Part shown: piece after piece, positions 35,798-45,973 of the stretch
How the letters are laid out: the number at the start of each line of letters is the position of its first letter
Numbering within the stretch: position 1 is the first letter of the stretch
Assembly (NCBI GenBank): GCA_963757395.1
Contig: CAVWRK010000003.1
Location: 836,251 to 900,250 of the forward strand
Direction: 5' to 3'
DNA length: 64,000 bases
Source: DATAOG01 sp963757395
GTDB lineage: Bacteria > Pseudomonadota > Alphaproteobacteria > Geminicoccales > Geminicoccaceae
Translations under genes and position numbers: made by a program
Notes under the pieces: model-generated
Seen by the model: only the letters and a program-made list of their open reading frames with translations
What the model was told of the DNA's origin: nothing
Databases searched by the model: none

Positions 35798-36243
35798 AGC
35801 TCAGGATCACGACCCCGACCGCGGTGGTCGCCGATTTCGACGACGTCCTGCACCTGCGCGCCGAGGACGCGAGCGGCGCCTTCGGTATTCTCCCACATCA
35901 CGCCGATTTCCTGACCGTGCTCGAGACCTCGGTGGTCTCCTGGCGGCGCGCGGGCGGCGTCATCGGCCACTGCGCGGTGCGCGGCGGCGTGCTCACGGTC
36001 CAGGCCGGCGAGCGGATCGGGGTCGCGACCCGCGACGCCGTGCCAGGCGACGACCTGGTCCGGCTCGAGGCCGAGGTGCTCGCGGCGTTTCGCGCCAAAG
36101 CGGCGGAGGAGCAGTCGGCGCGCGCGGACTCCACCCGCCTGCAGCTCGCGGCCGTGCGCCGGATGTTCGACTATCTCCGGCCGGAGCGCGCCCAGGGCAC
36201 GCGCCCGCCGCCGAGGGCCGCCGCGCGGCGGCCACCGCTCTGA
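35794..36243 (+). CDS. atpC: N-ATPase subunit epsilon
   Basis: The 149-aa protein has the epsilon beta-sandwich (MKLRITTPTAVVADFDDVLH, GAFGILPHHADFLTVLETSV) and a C-terminal helical part ending in an Arg/Pro-rich tail. It overlaps atpD by 4 bp (ATGA). In the rotary complex epsilon sits on the central stalk. Its second position in the operon matches the N-ATPase order. Confidence 0.9.
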   Translation: MKLRITTPTAVVADFDDVLHLRAEDASGAFGILPHHADFLTVLETSVVSWRRAGGVIGHCAVRGGVLTVQAGERIGVATRDAVPGDDLVRLEAEVLAAFRAKAAEEQSARADSTRLQLAAVRRMFDYLRPERAQGTRPPPRAAARRPPL

Positions 36244-36529
36244 TGGCCAAAGAGCCGGGCCACGACGGCAACTCGCTCGCCGAGCCGGTGCGCCGGCGGC
36301 GCGCCCGCGATGAGCGCTGGCAGCGCGAGGGCGAGCGCCCGCTCAGCCACAACCTCGCCATGATCGGCGTGCTCGGCTGGCTGGTGGTGGTGCCGACCGT
36401 GCTCGGCATCTTCCTCGGCCGCTGGCTCGACCACGCCGCCGCAGCGGCATCTTCTGGACGCTCAGCCTGATGTTCCTTGGCCTCTGCCTCGGTTGCTGGC
36501 TCGCCTGGAAGCGGGTCAACGAAGCATGA
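36243..36529 (+). CDS. atpQ: N-ATPase accessory protein AtpQ, frameshifted
   Basis: AtpQ is an AtpI-like two-helix membrane protein specific to N-ATPase operons. The reading starts MAKEPGHDGNSLAEPVRRRR, enters helix 1 (LAMIGVLGWLVVVPTVLGIF) and LGRWLDHAA, then needs one missing base near 36437-36445 to continue as GIFWTLSLMFLGLCLGCWLA and end KRVNEA. Without the correction it would stop at 36470. The restored length, about 95 aa, is normal. The TGA at 36527-36529 overlaps the atpR ATG. Confidence 0.8.
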
Positions 36530-36812
36530 GCGCGACGCTCAGCAGAGATCCTGCGCGCAGGCCGCACCCTTCGCCCTGCTCGGCGCCCTGCTCGGCGCGG
36601 GCTACTTCACGGCCCTCCGGCGGAACGTCGAGCGCTACCTCGCCGGCGCCCCGCTCGGCCCGAGCCTCGCGCTCCACCTCGGCCGGCTGCTGCTCGCCGG
36701 GCTCGCCTTCGCGCTGATCGCCAAGGCGGGTGCCCCGGCCCTGCTCGGCGCGCTCGCCGGTTTCCTCGTCGCCCGCGTGCTCGCGGTGCGGCTCGTGAGG
36801 ACCGGGCCATGA
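36526..36812 (+). CDS. atpR: N-ATPase accessory protein AtpR, frameshifted
   Basis: AtpR is a small hydrophobic protein between atpQ and atpB in N-ATPase operons. ATG 36526 (MSATLS) is in a different frame from the convincing body of the protein (AAPFALLGALLGAGYFTALR, later LHLGRLLLAGLAFALIAKAG), so a base is missing at about 36540-36556. The corrected product is about 95 aa with three helices and ends VRTGP. The stop overlaps atpB (ATGA). Confidence 0.72.
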
Positions 36813-37481
36813 GCGAATCGCCGCTGACCGCGCCGGTCCTCTTTCACTTCGGACCGGTCCCGATCGCAGAGCCGGTGGTCACCAGCTGGTGCCTGATGGC
36901 AGCGCTCGTCACCGGCTGCTACCTCGTCACCCGCCGGCTCCGGCTGCAGCCCGCGCGCTGGCAGGCGGTGCTCGAGATCCTGGTGACCACGATCGAAGAC
37001 CAGATCACGGCGACCATGCAGGCCCCGGGCCGGCCGTTCCTGCCGCTGCTCGGAACCCTGTTCATCTTCCTCGCCTCGGCCAACCTCTCGGGCATCCTGC
37101 CGGGCGTCCGGGCGCCGACCGCCTCGATCGAGACCGCAGGCGCGCTCGCGCTGATCGTGTTCCTCGCGGTCCACGTCTACGGCCTCCGCCGGCGGGGCCT
37201 GCGCGCCTACCTCGGCGCCTACGCCAAGCCCACGCTGATCATGCTGCCGCTCAACATCCTGTCCGAGATTACCCGGACCTTCTCGCTGATGATCCGGCTG
37301 TTCGGCAACGTCCTCAGCGGCGAGTTCGTGATCGCCACGGTGCTTGGCTCTGGCCGGGCTGTTCCTGCCGATCCCGCTGATGGCGTTGGAAATCCTGATC
37401 GGCCTGATCCAGGCCTACATCTTCACCGTGCTGGCAGCCGTGTTCATCGGCGCCGGCATCGGCAGCATCGAGAGGGGATGA
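36809..37481 (+). CDS. atpB: N-ATPase subunit a, frameshifted
   Basis: The second a subunit starts MSESPLTAPVLFHFGPVPIA and has LLGTLFIFLASANLSGILPG and the essential Arg in TFSLMIRLFGNVLSGEF. One extra base near 37343-37348 shifts the frame; reading across it gives LALAGLFLPIPLMALEIL, then LIQAYIFTVLAAVFIGAGIG and the stop at 37479-37481. Uncorrected, the frame runs into atpE and looks like an a-c fusion, which is false. The product is about 223 aa. Confidence 0.88.
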
Positions 37482-37726
37482 GCATGAGCGTCGAAGCGAT
37501 CTCGATCCTGGCCGCCGCGATCGCGGTCGGGCTCGGCGCGATCGGCCCAGGACTGGGCGAGGGCCGGGCGGTGGCCGCCGCCATGGACGCGATCGCGCGC
37601 CAGCCGGAGGCGGCGGGCGTCCTGTCGCGGACGCTGTTCGTCGGCCTCGCCATGATCGAGACCATGGCGATCTACTGCCTGGTGATCGCGCTCCTGGTCC
37701 TGTTCGCGAACCCGTTCGTGCACTGA
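37478..37726 (+). CDS. atpE: N-ATPase subunit c
   Basis: The 82-aa rotor subunit starts at ATG 37478, overlapping the a-subunit stop. Helix 1 contains GPGLGEGRAVAAAMD and helix 2 MIETMAIYCLVIALLVLF. Two carboxylates are thus present: Glu in GEGRA and Glu in MIET, with Thr following the latter. N-ATPase c subunits are known for this two-carboxylate ion site and for unusually large rings. Whether the ion is Na+ or H+ cannot be decided here. Compare the ordinary c subunit at 19389. Confidence 0.93.
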   Translation: MSMSVEAISILAAAIAVGLGAIGPGLGEGRAVAAAMDAIARQPEAAGVLSRTLFVGLAMIETMAIYCLVIALLVLFANPFVH

Positions 37727-37730
37727 GCCG

Positions 37731-38495
37731 ATGCGCATCGACGGGTGGACGCTGGCACTCCAGGCCGCCAATTTCCTGGTCCTGGTCTGGCTGCTGCAGC
37801 ATTTCCTCTACCGGCCGGTGCTGGGCATCATCGCCGACCGCCAGCAGCGGACCGAGAGCGTGATCGCCGAGGCCAACACCGCCAAGGCCGCGGCCGAGCA
37901 GCTGCGCGCCGAGCTGGAGCAGCAGCGGGGCGCGATCGCCAAGGAGCGGGATCAGGTGCTGGAGCAGGCGCATGCCGCCGCCGGCGCCGACGCCCAGCGC
38001 CTCCTGGAGAAAACCCGCGCCGATGCCGAGAAGCTGCTCGCCGAGGAGCGCCAGCGGCTCGCGCAGGAGCGCACCGAGGCGGCCGATGCGCTCCGCCAGC
38101 AGACGATCGAGCTGGCCATGACGATCGCCCGCCGGCTGCTCGCCGATACCGGCGCGCCTGGCCCGGACGCGCCGTTTCTCGAACGGCTGGTCGCGCGGCT
38201 GCGGAGTCTCGATGAGCCGGAGCGACGGGAATTGGTCGGACAGCTGGCAGACGCCGCTGTGCTGCAGCTCACGACCGCCGAACCGCTCGAACCCGGGGCA
38301 CGCGAGGCGTTCCGCAAGCAGCTGCGGACCGCGCTCGGCATCGATCCGGCGCTCGAGTTCGCCGAAGATGGCGCCCTGATCGCGGGCGCCGAGCTGCACT
38401 TTCCCCACACCGTCCTGCGCCACAGCTGGCGCGACAGCCTCGCCGAGATCGAGGCGGAGCTGACACACCATGGCGGACCTGAAGGACGGGCTTGA
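37731..38495 (+). CDS. atpF: N-ATPase subunit b with delta-like C-terminal domain
   Basis: The 254-aa protein has one helix (LALQAANFLVLVWLLQHFLY), the long stalk coiled coil (ANTAKAAAEQLRAELEQQRG onward) and an extra C-terminal globular part of about 100 residues (FLERLVARLRSLDEPERREL, LTTAEPLEPGAREAFRKQL) resembling subunit delta. N-ATPase operons lack a separate delta gene, and this fused b-delta protein is the expected solution. ATG 37731 lies 4 bp after atpE; the end overlaps atpA by 26 bp. Confidence 0.9.
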   Translation: MRIDGWTLALQAANFLVLVWLLQHFLYRPVLGIIADRQQRTESVIAEANTAKAAAEQLRAELEQQRGAIAKERDQVLEQAHAAAGADAQRLLEKTRADAEKLLAEERQRLAQERTEAADALRQQTIELAMTIARRLLADTGAPGPDAPFLERLVARLRSLDEPERRELVGQLADAAVLQLTTAEPLEPGAREAFRKQLRTALGIDPALEFAEDGALIAGAELHFPHTVLRHSWRDSLAEIEAELTHHGGPEGRA

Positions 38496-39990
38496 GCGCT
38501 GGCTGCCGCAGGCGCGCAGCGCGGTCGAGGGCTATCGCGCGCAGCCGCGTCTGGAGCAGATCGGCCGGCTCGAGCGGCTCGGCGACGGCATCGCCACGGT
38601 CTCCGGTCTGCCGGATGTCCGACTCGACGAGCTGCTGCGCTTCGAGGGCGGTACGCTCGGCTTTGCCTCCGAGCTGCGGCCGGACGAGATCGGCTGCATT
38701 CTGCTCGGCGCGTCCGATCGCCTGGCCGCGGGCGGCCGGGTCCAGGCGACCGGCGAGGTGCTCGAGGTGCCGGTCGGCGAGGGGCTGCTCGGCCGCGTCC
38801 TCGATCCGCTCGGCCGGCCGCTGGATGGCGGCCCCGAGCTCGTGCCCGAGCGCTTCGAGCGGGTCGAGCAGCAGGCGCCCGAGATCGTCGAGCGCGAGCT
38901 CGTGACCCAGCCGCTCGCGACCGGCATCCTCGTGATCGACGCGTTGTTTCCACTTGGCCGCGGCCAGCGGGAGCTGATCGTCGGCGACCGTGCCACCGGC
39001 AAGACAGCACTCGCCCTCGACGCCATCATCAACCAGCGCCGGAGCGACGTGATCTGCATCTACGTCGCGGTCGGCCAGAAATCGTCCTCGGTCAAGCAGG
39101 TGATCGAGGCGGTGCGCGCGCACGGCGCCTTCGAGCGCTGCATCTTCGTGGTCGCCGAGCCGGAGCTGCCGCCCGGGCTGCAGTGGCTGGCCCCCTACGC
39201 CGGCTTCACGATAGGCGAGTATTTCCGCGACCGGGGCGGCGACGTCCTGGTGGTGATCGACGATCTGACCAAGCACGCCGCGACCCACCGCGAGCTCGCG
39301 CTGCTGCTCCGCCAGCCGCCCGGCCGCGAGGCCTATCCGGGCGACATCTTCTACATCCACGCCCGCCTGCTCGAGCGCGCCGCCAAGCTCAATGCCGAGC
39401 GCGGCGGCGGCTCGCTGACCGCGCTGCCGATCGCCGAGACCCAGGCCGGCAACCTCGCGGCCTACATCCCGACCAACCTGATCTCGATCACCGACGGCCA
39501 GTTCTATCTCGACGCCAAGCTGTTCCACGAGGACCAGAAGCCTGCGGTCGACGTCGGCCGAAGCGTCTCCCGGGTTGGCGGCAAGACCCAGCCGCCGGCG
39601 CTCCGCGCGCAGAGCGCCTCGCTCCGCCTCGACTACACCCAGTTCCTCGAGCTCGAGGTCTTTACCCGGTTCGGCGGCATGGTCGACGCCCGCACCCGCA
39701 GGACCATCGAGCACGGCCGCCGCATCCGCGCCGTGCTCTCGCAGCCCCAGTACCGGCCCCAGTCGCTCGCGGTCCAGGTGACGCTGCTGCTGGCCTTGTC
39801 CGAGGGCCTGCTCGACGGGCTCGCGCCGGCGGGGGTTGCCGCGCTCGGGCTGAAGCTGCCGGACTGGCTCGCCGAGCACGCCGCAGCGCCCGCCCATCGG
39901 GTCGACACGACCGGTGAGCTCGACGACGACACCCGGACCGCCCTCCTGGCCGCGTTCCGGGAGCTGGTCGCCACGACGGGCACGCCCTGA
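38470..39990 (+). CDS. atpA: N-ATPase subunit alpha
   Basis: The 506-aa protein has Walker A GDRATGKTALALDAIINQ, the alpha landmarks VYVAVGQKSS-like IYVAVGQKSSSVKQVIEAV and SRVGGKTQPPALR with the arginine-finger region at SVSRVGG. It alternates with beta in the catalytic hexamer. Start MADLKDGLERWLPQARSA overlaps atpF by 26 bp and the stop overlaps atpG (TGATG). Confidence 0.95.
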   Translation: MADLKDGLERWLPQARSAVEGYRAQPRLEQIGRLERLGDGIATVSGLPDVRLDELLRFEGGTLGFASELRPDEIGCILLGASDRLAAGGRVQATGEVLEVPVGEGLLGRVLDPLGRPLDGGPELVPERFERVEQQAPEIVERELVTQPLATGILVIDALFPLGRGQRELIVGDRATGKTALALDAIINQRRSDVICIYVAVGQKSSSVKQVIEAVRAHGAFERCIFVVAEPELPPGLQWLAPYAGFTIGEYFRDRGGDVLVVIDDLTKHAATHRELALLLRQPPGREAYPGDIFYIHARLLERAAKLNAERGGGSLTALPIAETQAGNLAAYIPTNLISITDGQFYLDAKLFHEDQKPAVDVGRSVSRVGGKTQPPALRAQSASLRLDYTQFLELEVFTRFGGMVDARTRRTIEHGRRIRAVLSQPQYRPQSLAVQVTLLLALSEGLLDGLAPAGVAALGLKLPDWLAEHAAAPAHRVDTTGELDDDTRTALLAAFRELVATTGTP

Positions 39991-40832
39991 TGGCCGGGCG
40001 TCTCGCCGACGTCGAGCTGCAGCTCCACAATCTGCGCGAGCTGCAGGACATCGTCGGTGCCATGCGCGCGGTCGCCGCGATCCGTCTCCAGGAGGCCCAG
40101 GCCGCGCTCGACGGCACGCGCGCCTATGCCGAAGTGATCGGCGCCGCGATCGCCGAGGCCCTGCCGCTCCTGCCCGAGCCGCCGCGCCGGCCGGCCGCCC
40201 GGCCCGGCGCCCTCTCGGGGACCGTGCTGTTCATGGCCGAGCACGGCTTCACCGGCGCCTTCAACGACCAGCTCGCGGACGCGCTCGCTCCCGATCGCGA
40301 CGCCGCCCTGTTCGTGGTCGGCGGCCGCGGCCGGGTGTTGCTCGAGGAGCGAGGCCTCAGCCCGACCTTCACCGCGGGCATGGCGACCCACGTCGGTGCG
40401 GTCACCGAGACCGCGCGCCGGATCGCCTCCGCTCTCTACGAGCGCTTCGAGCGCGGCCGTCTGGCCACGGTCGAGATCCTGTTTTTCCGTCATCAGGGCG
40501 GCGGCCGACGGACGCTCGAGCGGCAGTCGCTGCTGCCGGTCGACCTCGAAGCGTTCGCGCCATCACGCTCGGCCGCGCCGCCGCTCACCAACCTCGCCCC
40601 GCGCGTCCTGATCGAGGGCCTGATCGAGGAGTACCTGTTCGCGCTGCTGGCTCATGCCGCGATGGAGAGCTTCGCCAGCGAGAACGGCGCCCGCCTCGCA
40701 ACCATGCAGTCGGCGCGCGACAAGCTCGATCAGCGCCTGCTGGATCTCAGGGCCCTCGAGGGCCGGCTGCGTCAGGAGCAGATCACCGGCGAGCTGCTCG
40801 AGATCATGACCGGCGCCGAGGCCGTTCGCTGA
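39990..40832 (+). CDS. atpG: N-ATPase subunit gamma
   Basis: The 280-aa gamma subunit has the N-terminal helix MAGRLADVELQLHNLRELQD, the Rossmann-like middle (GTVLFMAEHGFTGAFNDQLA) and the C-terminal helix with AMESFASENGARLATMQSAR, the conserved gamma signature region. It is the last gene of the operon and converges with recA 19 bp away. No obvious hairpin terminator lies between them. Confidence 0.93.
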   Translation: MAGRLADVELQLHNLRELQDIVGAMRAVAAIRLQEAQAALDGTRAYAEVIGAAIAEALPLLPEPPRRPAARPGALSGTVLFMAEHGFTGAFNDQLADALAPDRDAALFVVGGRGRVLLEERGLSPTFTAGMATHVGAVTETARRIASALYERFERGRLATVEILFFRHQGGGRRTLERQSLLPVDLEAFAPSRSAAPPLTNLAPRVLIEGLIEEYLFALLAHAAMESFASENGARLATMQSARDKLDQRLLDLRALEGRLRQEQITGELLEIMTGAEAVR

Positions 40833-40851
40833 CTACCCGCGCCTCGGGGGC

Positions 40852-41930
<1,079 letters not shown>

Positions 41931-42258
41931 CTCGCATCGCCCCCACTGTGCCGCCGCGCGCTTTATACCCTTCGCCACCTCCGGCGCAAAGCTCTGGATG
42001 AATGAAACCTGTGGGTAAGTCGCCGTCGGGGCGCGGCGGCCAGCTGATCGAAACCCGAGACGGCCGCTCCACTTCGTGCTAAGAGCGGGGCAATAGGGCA
42101 AAAGAGGCAGCAGTGCTCGAGCGTCTGGTCAAGCGACGTCCATGACCAACCAAGGAGGGCCGCCGGTTTCCGGGGGCACCGACCTGGCGACGCGGCGCAA
42201 GCCGGCGGTTCGGTCGTGCCGCCTCTTCCCCTAGAGATGTAGCAGGGAGGCCTGATCA
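41931..42258. other. Intergenic region between divergent recA and the ABC transporter
   Basis: These 328 bp must hold the promoters of recA and of the sugar-transporter operon. I see no supported gene. There is no convincing alphaproteobacterial LexA box (GTTC-N7-GTTC or its complement) near the recA start. A good ribosome-binding site, GCAGGGAGG, lies before the binding-protein ATG at 42259. Confidence 0.5.
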
Positions 42259-43383
42259 ATGCCTAAGCTCAAAGCCTTGGCGCTCGCATCGGTGGGTTTC
42301 TTGGCGCTGTCCAGCGCGGTGCTGGCGGCCGGACCGGAGGTGGTTCAGGGACCGGGTGCCGACCCCAAATGCTTCTCGCCGCTGAGCGCCGACACCAAGT
42401 ACTTCCAATGGCCGGCCAAGAAGGGCCCCTACCGGATCGCCCTCGCCAACGGCTTCATCGGCAATACCTGGCGGATCCAGATGATCCAGACCGCCAAGGC
42501 CTACGCCGCCCAGCCCGATGTCGCCGCCAAGCTCAAGGAGTTCAAGGTCGTCTCGACCGGTGAGGATCTCGCCGCGCAGATCGCCGCGGTCGACAACTTC
42601 ATCAACTCCGGCTACGACGCGATCATCGTCAACGCCCAGAATCCGGCCGCCTTCACGCCGGTCATCAAACGCGCCAATGCCGCCGGCGTCGTCCTCGTCG
42701 CCTTCGACAACACGCTCGACACCGATCAGGCCATCAACGTCAACGTCGACCAGAAGGGCCTCGGCAAGCTGTGGGCCAACTGGCTGGTCGGTCATATCCC
42801 CAACGGTGGCAAGATTCTCGAGGTGCGCGGCGTGCCAGGGACCTCGGTCGATCGCGATCGCCACGAGGGCATTCACGAGGTGTTCGATGCCTCGGGCAAG
42901 CCGTGGGACGTGGTCGAGGTGGTCGGCATGTGGGACGATGGCACCGCGCAAAAAGTGACCGCCGACGCGGTCGCCGTCCAAAAGAGCTTCGATGGCGTCA
43001 CCGTTCAGGGCGGTTCGACCGGCACGGTGCGCGCGCTGATGGATGCCGGCCATCCCTTTGTCCCGGTCGGCGGCGAGTGCGAGAACGGGTTTCGCAAGCT
43101 CTGCGGCGAGCATTCCAAGGACGGGCTGGTGTGCTCGTCCGCCGGCACCGGTCCGGCCCAGGTCGCCGTCGCCATGAAAACCGCGATCGCTGCCCTCGAA
43201 GGCGAGAAGGTTCCGCAGTCGATCAAGCTGCCGCTGGCGATCGTCGAGGACCCGGGGTTCAAGGACGGCGAGAACTATTACTCGGATCAGTCCGACAACT
43301 TCTTCGTCGGCAACTCGTTCCCGACCTGCGACATCAACTTCAGCGCGCAGGAAATCATGGGACAGACCAAGGCAAACCAGTAG
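42259..43383 (+). CDS. Sugar ABC transporter substrate-binding protein
   Basis: The 374-aa precursor has a signal peptide (MPKLKALALASVGFLALSSA) and a type I periplasmic-binding fold: YRIALANGFIGNTWRIQMIQ, AAVDNFINSGYDAIIVNAQN and VGGECENGFRKLCGEHS. It resembles ribose/galactose-type (Peripla_BP_4) binding proteins and should deliver a sugar to the adjacent ABC permease. The ligand is not identifiable. It heads the operon SBP-ATPase-permease-permease-SMP-30. Confidence 0.92.
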   Translation: MPKLKALALASVGFLALSSAVLAAGPEVVQGPGADPKCFSPLSADTKYFQWPAKKGPYRIALANGFIGNTWRIQMIQTAKAYAAQPDVAAKLKEFKVVSTGEDLAAQIAAVDNFINSGYDAIIVNAQNPAAFTPVIKRANAAGVVLVAFDNTLDTDQAINVNVDQKGLGKLWANWLVGHIPNGGKILEVRGVPGTSVDRDRHEGIHEVFDASGKPWDVVEVVGMWDDGTAQKVTADAVAVQKSFDGVTVQGGSTGTVRALMDAGHPFVPVGGECENGFRKLCGEHSKDGLVCSSAGTGPAQVAVAMKTAIAALEGEKVPQSIKLPLAIVEDPGFKDGENYYSDQSDNFFVGNSFPTCDINFSAQEIMGQTKANQ

Positions 43384-43445
43384 TCTCGGCTGAACGACCT
43401 GGAGCCGCGGGCAGCCCCCGCGGCTCCCTTGGCCCGAGGAACTGG

Positions 43446-44996
43446 ATGGACGTCGCGCCGATCTTCCGCATGGCCGGAGTGTCCAAGCGCTATGGCGGTG
43501 TCCATGCGCTCGAGGACGCGCGGATCGAGTTTCGCCGCGGCCGCATCCATGCCGTGCTCGGCGAGAACGGGGCCGGCAAATCGACCCTGATCAAGATCAT
43601 GGCGGGCGTCGTGCAACCCGACTCGGGCACGATGGAGCTGGAAGGCCGGCCGGTCACGTTCCGCAATCCCGCCGCCGCCACCGAGGCGGGGATCGCCTGC
43701 ATCTTCCAGGAGCTGTCGCTCCTCCCCCATCTGACGGTCGCCGACAACATCTCGATCATCAATCCGCCGAAGCGGTTCGGGCTGATCGATCGTCCGGCCC
43801 AGCGACGGATCGCGGAGAAGGCGCTCGCCCGCGCCGGAGCGCCGGACATCCATCCGCTCGCGCTCGTCACGGACCTCGCCCTCTCGCGCCGCCAGATGGT
43901 CGAGATCGCCAAGGTGCTGGCCCGCGATCCCAAGATCCTGATCCTCGACGAAGCGACCTCCGCGCTGACGGCGAGCGACGTCGCCACCGTGTTCGCCGTC
44001 CTCAAGCAGCTCCGCGAGGAGGGCCTCGCGGTCGTCTACATCTCCCACCGCATGCACGAGATCGCCGAGCTCGCCGACGAATGCACCGTCTACCGCAACG
44101 GCCGCTATGTCGCGACCTTCGAGGCCCGCACCAAGAGCGACGAGGCGATCGTCGAGATGATGATCGGGCGCGAATACAAGAGCATCTTTCCGCCGCGTCC
44201 GGAGGCGAAGCACGAACAGGACCGGCCTGCGCTTTCGATCCGTGACCTGTCCTGGGCCGGCCGCCTCAAGGACATCAGCCTGCAGGTCCGGCCGGGCGAG
44301 ATCGTCGGTCTCGGCGGGCTCGACGGGCAGGGTCAGCGCGAGCTGCTGCTCGCTCTGTTCGGCGTGCTGATCGGCGTGACCGGCCGGATCGAGATCGACG
44401 GCCGAGAGGTCTCGCCGGCAAGTCCCCGCGCCGCCAAGGCGAAAGGTGCGGGGATGGCGCTCATTCCCGAGGATCGAAAGACCGAAGGGCTGATGCTGCC
44501 GATGTCGGTCCGCGACAACCTGTCGTTCGCCGCGCTGGACCGCCTGTCACGCTTCGGCATCGTCGACCGGGCCGCCGAGCGCGGGTCGGTGGCGGAGATG
44601 ATCGGTCTGCTGCAGATCAGGGTCGCCGACACCAACGCGCCCGCCAACGCCCTCTCCGGTGGCAATCAGCAGAAGGTCGTGATCGCCAAGTGGCTGATGA
44701 ACCGGCCGCGCATCATCCTCCTCAATGATCCGACCCGGGGCATCGACGTCGGCACCAAGCAGGAGCTCTATCAGCTGATGCGACGGCTGGCTGATCAAGG
44801 CGCTGCGATCCTCTTCTATTCGACCGACTATGACGAGCTGGTCGGACTCTGCGACCGCGTCGCGGTCATGTACGACGGCTGCATCGCGCGCCTTCTGGTG
44901 GGCGCCGAGATCACCGAAAGGACCCTGGTCGCCAGCGCGCTGAATATCGGCGCGAGCAACGAAAACACCTCTCTCGGCGCAACGGTCGGCGCGTGA
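43446..44996 (+). CDS. Sugar ABC transporter ATP-binding protein, two NBDs (RbsA/MglA type)
   Basis: The 516-aa protein has two nucleotide-binding domains. The first has Walker A GENGAGKSTLIKIMAG, signature LSRRQMVEIAKVLA and Walker B ILILDEATSAL. The second has the degenerate Walker A GLDGQGQRELL usual for RbsA-type proteins, signature LSGGNQQKVVIAKWL and IILLNDPTRGIDVG. It powers uptake through the two permeases downstream. ATG 43446 (MDVAPIFRMAGVSKRYGG) follows GAGGAACTG; the upstream extension of the frame is spurious. The stop overlaps the first permease start (GTGA). Confidence 0.95.
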   Translation: MDVAPIFRMAGVSKRYGGVHALEDARIEFRRGRIHAVLGENGAGKSTLIKIMAGVVQPDSGTMELEGRPVTFRNPAAATEAGIACIFQELSLLPHLTVADNISIINPPKRFGLIDRPAQRRIAEKALARAGAPDIHPLALVTDLALSRRQMVEIAKVLARDPKILILDEATSALTASDVATVFAVLKQLREEGLAVVYISHRMHEIAELADECTVYRNGRYVATFEARTKSDEAIVEMMIGREYKSIFPPRPEAKHEQDRPALSIRDLSWAGRLKDISLQVRPGEIVGLGGLDGQGQRELLLALFGVLIGVTGRIEIDGREVSPASPRAAKAKGAGMALIPEDRKTEGLMLPMSVRDNLSFAALDRLSRFGIVDRAAERGSVAEMIGLLQIRVADTNAPANALSGGNQQKVVIAKWLMNRPRIILLNDPTRGIDVGTKQELYQLMRRLADQGAAILFYSTDYDELVGLCDRVAVMYDGCIARLLVGAEITERTLVASALNIGASNENTSLGATVGA

Positions 44997-45973
44997 TTGC
45001 GTCCCGCTATTTCTTCTCCGAGCACAAGGGCACGATCATTGCCTTCGTGACCGCGGTCGCCTTCTTCGTCATCTACGTCTCCAACCATCCGGCCGGATTG
45101 ACCGCGAACGTCGCGGCGACCGCGGCGAACAAGGGCGTGCTGCTCGCGCTTGTCGCCATGGCCCAGACGCTGCCGGTGCTCACCGCCGGGCTGGATCTGT
45201 CGGTCGGAATGGTCCTGGTGCTCGCCAACTGCGTCGCTTCCGCCCTGGTCGTCGGGACCGCCTTGGAGACCGTCCTCGGCGTCGTCGCGGTGCTTCTGGT
45301 CGGGCTCGGCTGTGGCGCGCTCAACGGCCTGATCGTCGTCTACGGCCGCCTCCAGCCGATCATCACGACATTGGCGACCGGTGCCATCTACTACGGCTTC
45401 GCGCTTCTGCTGCGGCCGGTGCCGGGCGGCGATGTCAACTCCGATCTCGCCGATGCGCTGACCGGCCAGCTTCCGGGTGGCGTTCCGGCGGCGCTCCTGT
45501 TCATCCTCGTGGTCGTGCTCGCCGTATGGGTGCCGTTCCGGCGCTCGGTGCTCGGCCGCGCCGCCTACGCCGTCGGCTCGTCCGAATCCGCCGCCTACAT
45601 GTCCGGCGTGCCGATCGGCAAGGCCAAGATCCTGGCCTATGCGCTCTCGGGACTGCTGGCCTCGATCGCCGGCCTGATGCTCACGTTCATCACCTATTCG
45701 GGCGAGGCTTCGGCCGCCCTCGGCGGGACCTACACCCTCAATTCGATTGCCGCGGTCGTGATCGGCGGAACCTCCCTGTTCGGCGGATCGGGCAGCGCCG
45801 TCGGCTCGATCTTTGGCGCGTTCGCGCTGCGGACGATCGGCGATCTGATGTTCGTGTTCGATCTGGAGCCGTTCTGGCAGCCGCTGGTCCAGGGCGTGAT
45901 CCTGCTGGCGGCGGTCAGCCTCGGCGCGTTCAGGCTGGTCCGGATGAGGAACCGCCTCGATGTCTTCACGTGA
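44993..45973 (+). CDS. Sugar ABC transporter permease 1
   Basis: The 326-aa RbsC-type permease starts at GTG 44993, overlapping the ATPase stop. It has eight to ten helices and the family motifs PVLTAGLDLSVGMVLVLANC, AYAVGSSESAAYMSGVPIGK (coupling loop EAA-like) and VVIGGTSLFGGSGSAVGSIF. The end overlaps the second permease gene by 14 bp, so both are made together, probably as a heterodimer. Confidence 0.94.
   Translation: MIASRYFFSEHKGTIIAFVTAVAFFVIYVSNHPAGLTANVAATAANKGVLLALVAMAQTLPVLTAGLDLSVGMVLVLANCVASALVVGTALETVLGVVAVLLVGLGCGALNGLIVVYGRLQPIITTLATGAIYYGFALLLRPVPGGDVNSDLADALTGQLPGGVPAALLFILVVVLAVWVPFRRSVLGRAAYAVGSSESAAYMSGVPIGKAKILAYALSGLLASIAGLMLTFITYSGEASAALGGTYTLNSIAAVVIGGTSLFGGSGSAVGSIFGAFALRTIGDLMFVFDLEPFWQPLVQGVILLAAVSLGAFRLVRMRNRLDVFT

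Noticed and set aside
36809..37726. Fusion of N-ATPase subunits a and c in one open frame
   Set aside because: The correct end of subunit a is in another frame and stops at 37481, overlapping the separate c start; the apparent fusion results from one extra base near 37345.
41931..42258. LexA/SOS box upstream of recA
   Set aside because: I looked for GTTC-N7-GTTC and its complement near the recA start and found no convincing match.
42771..43445. N-terminal extension of the sugar ABC ATPase frame
   Set aside because: It lies inside the binding-protein gene in another frame; ATG 43446 begins a normal RbsA-type protein.
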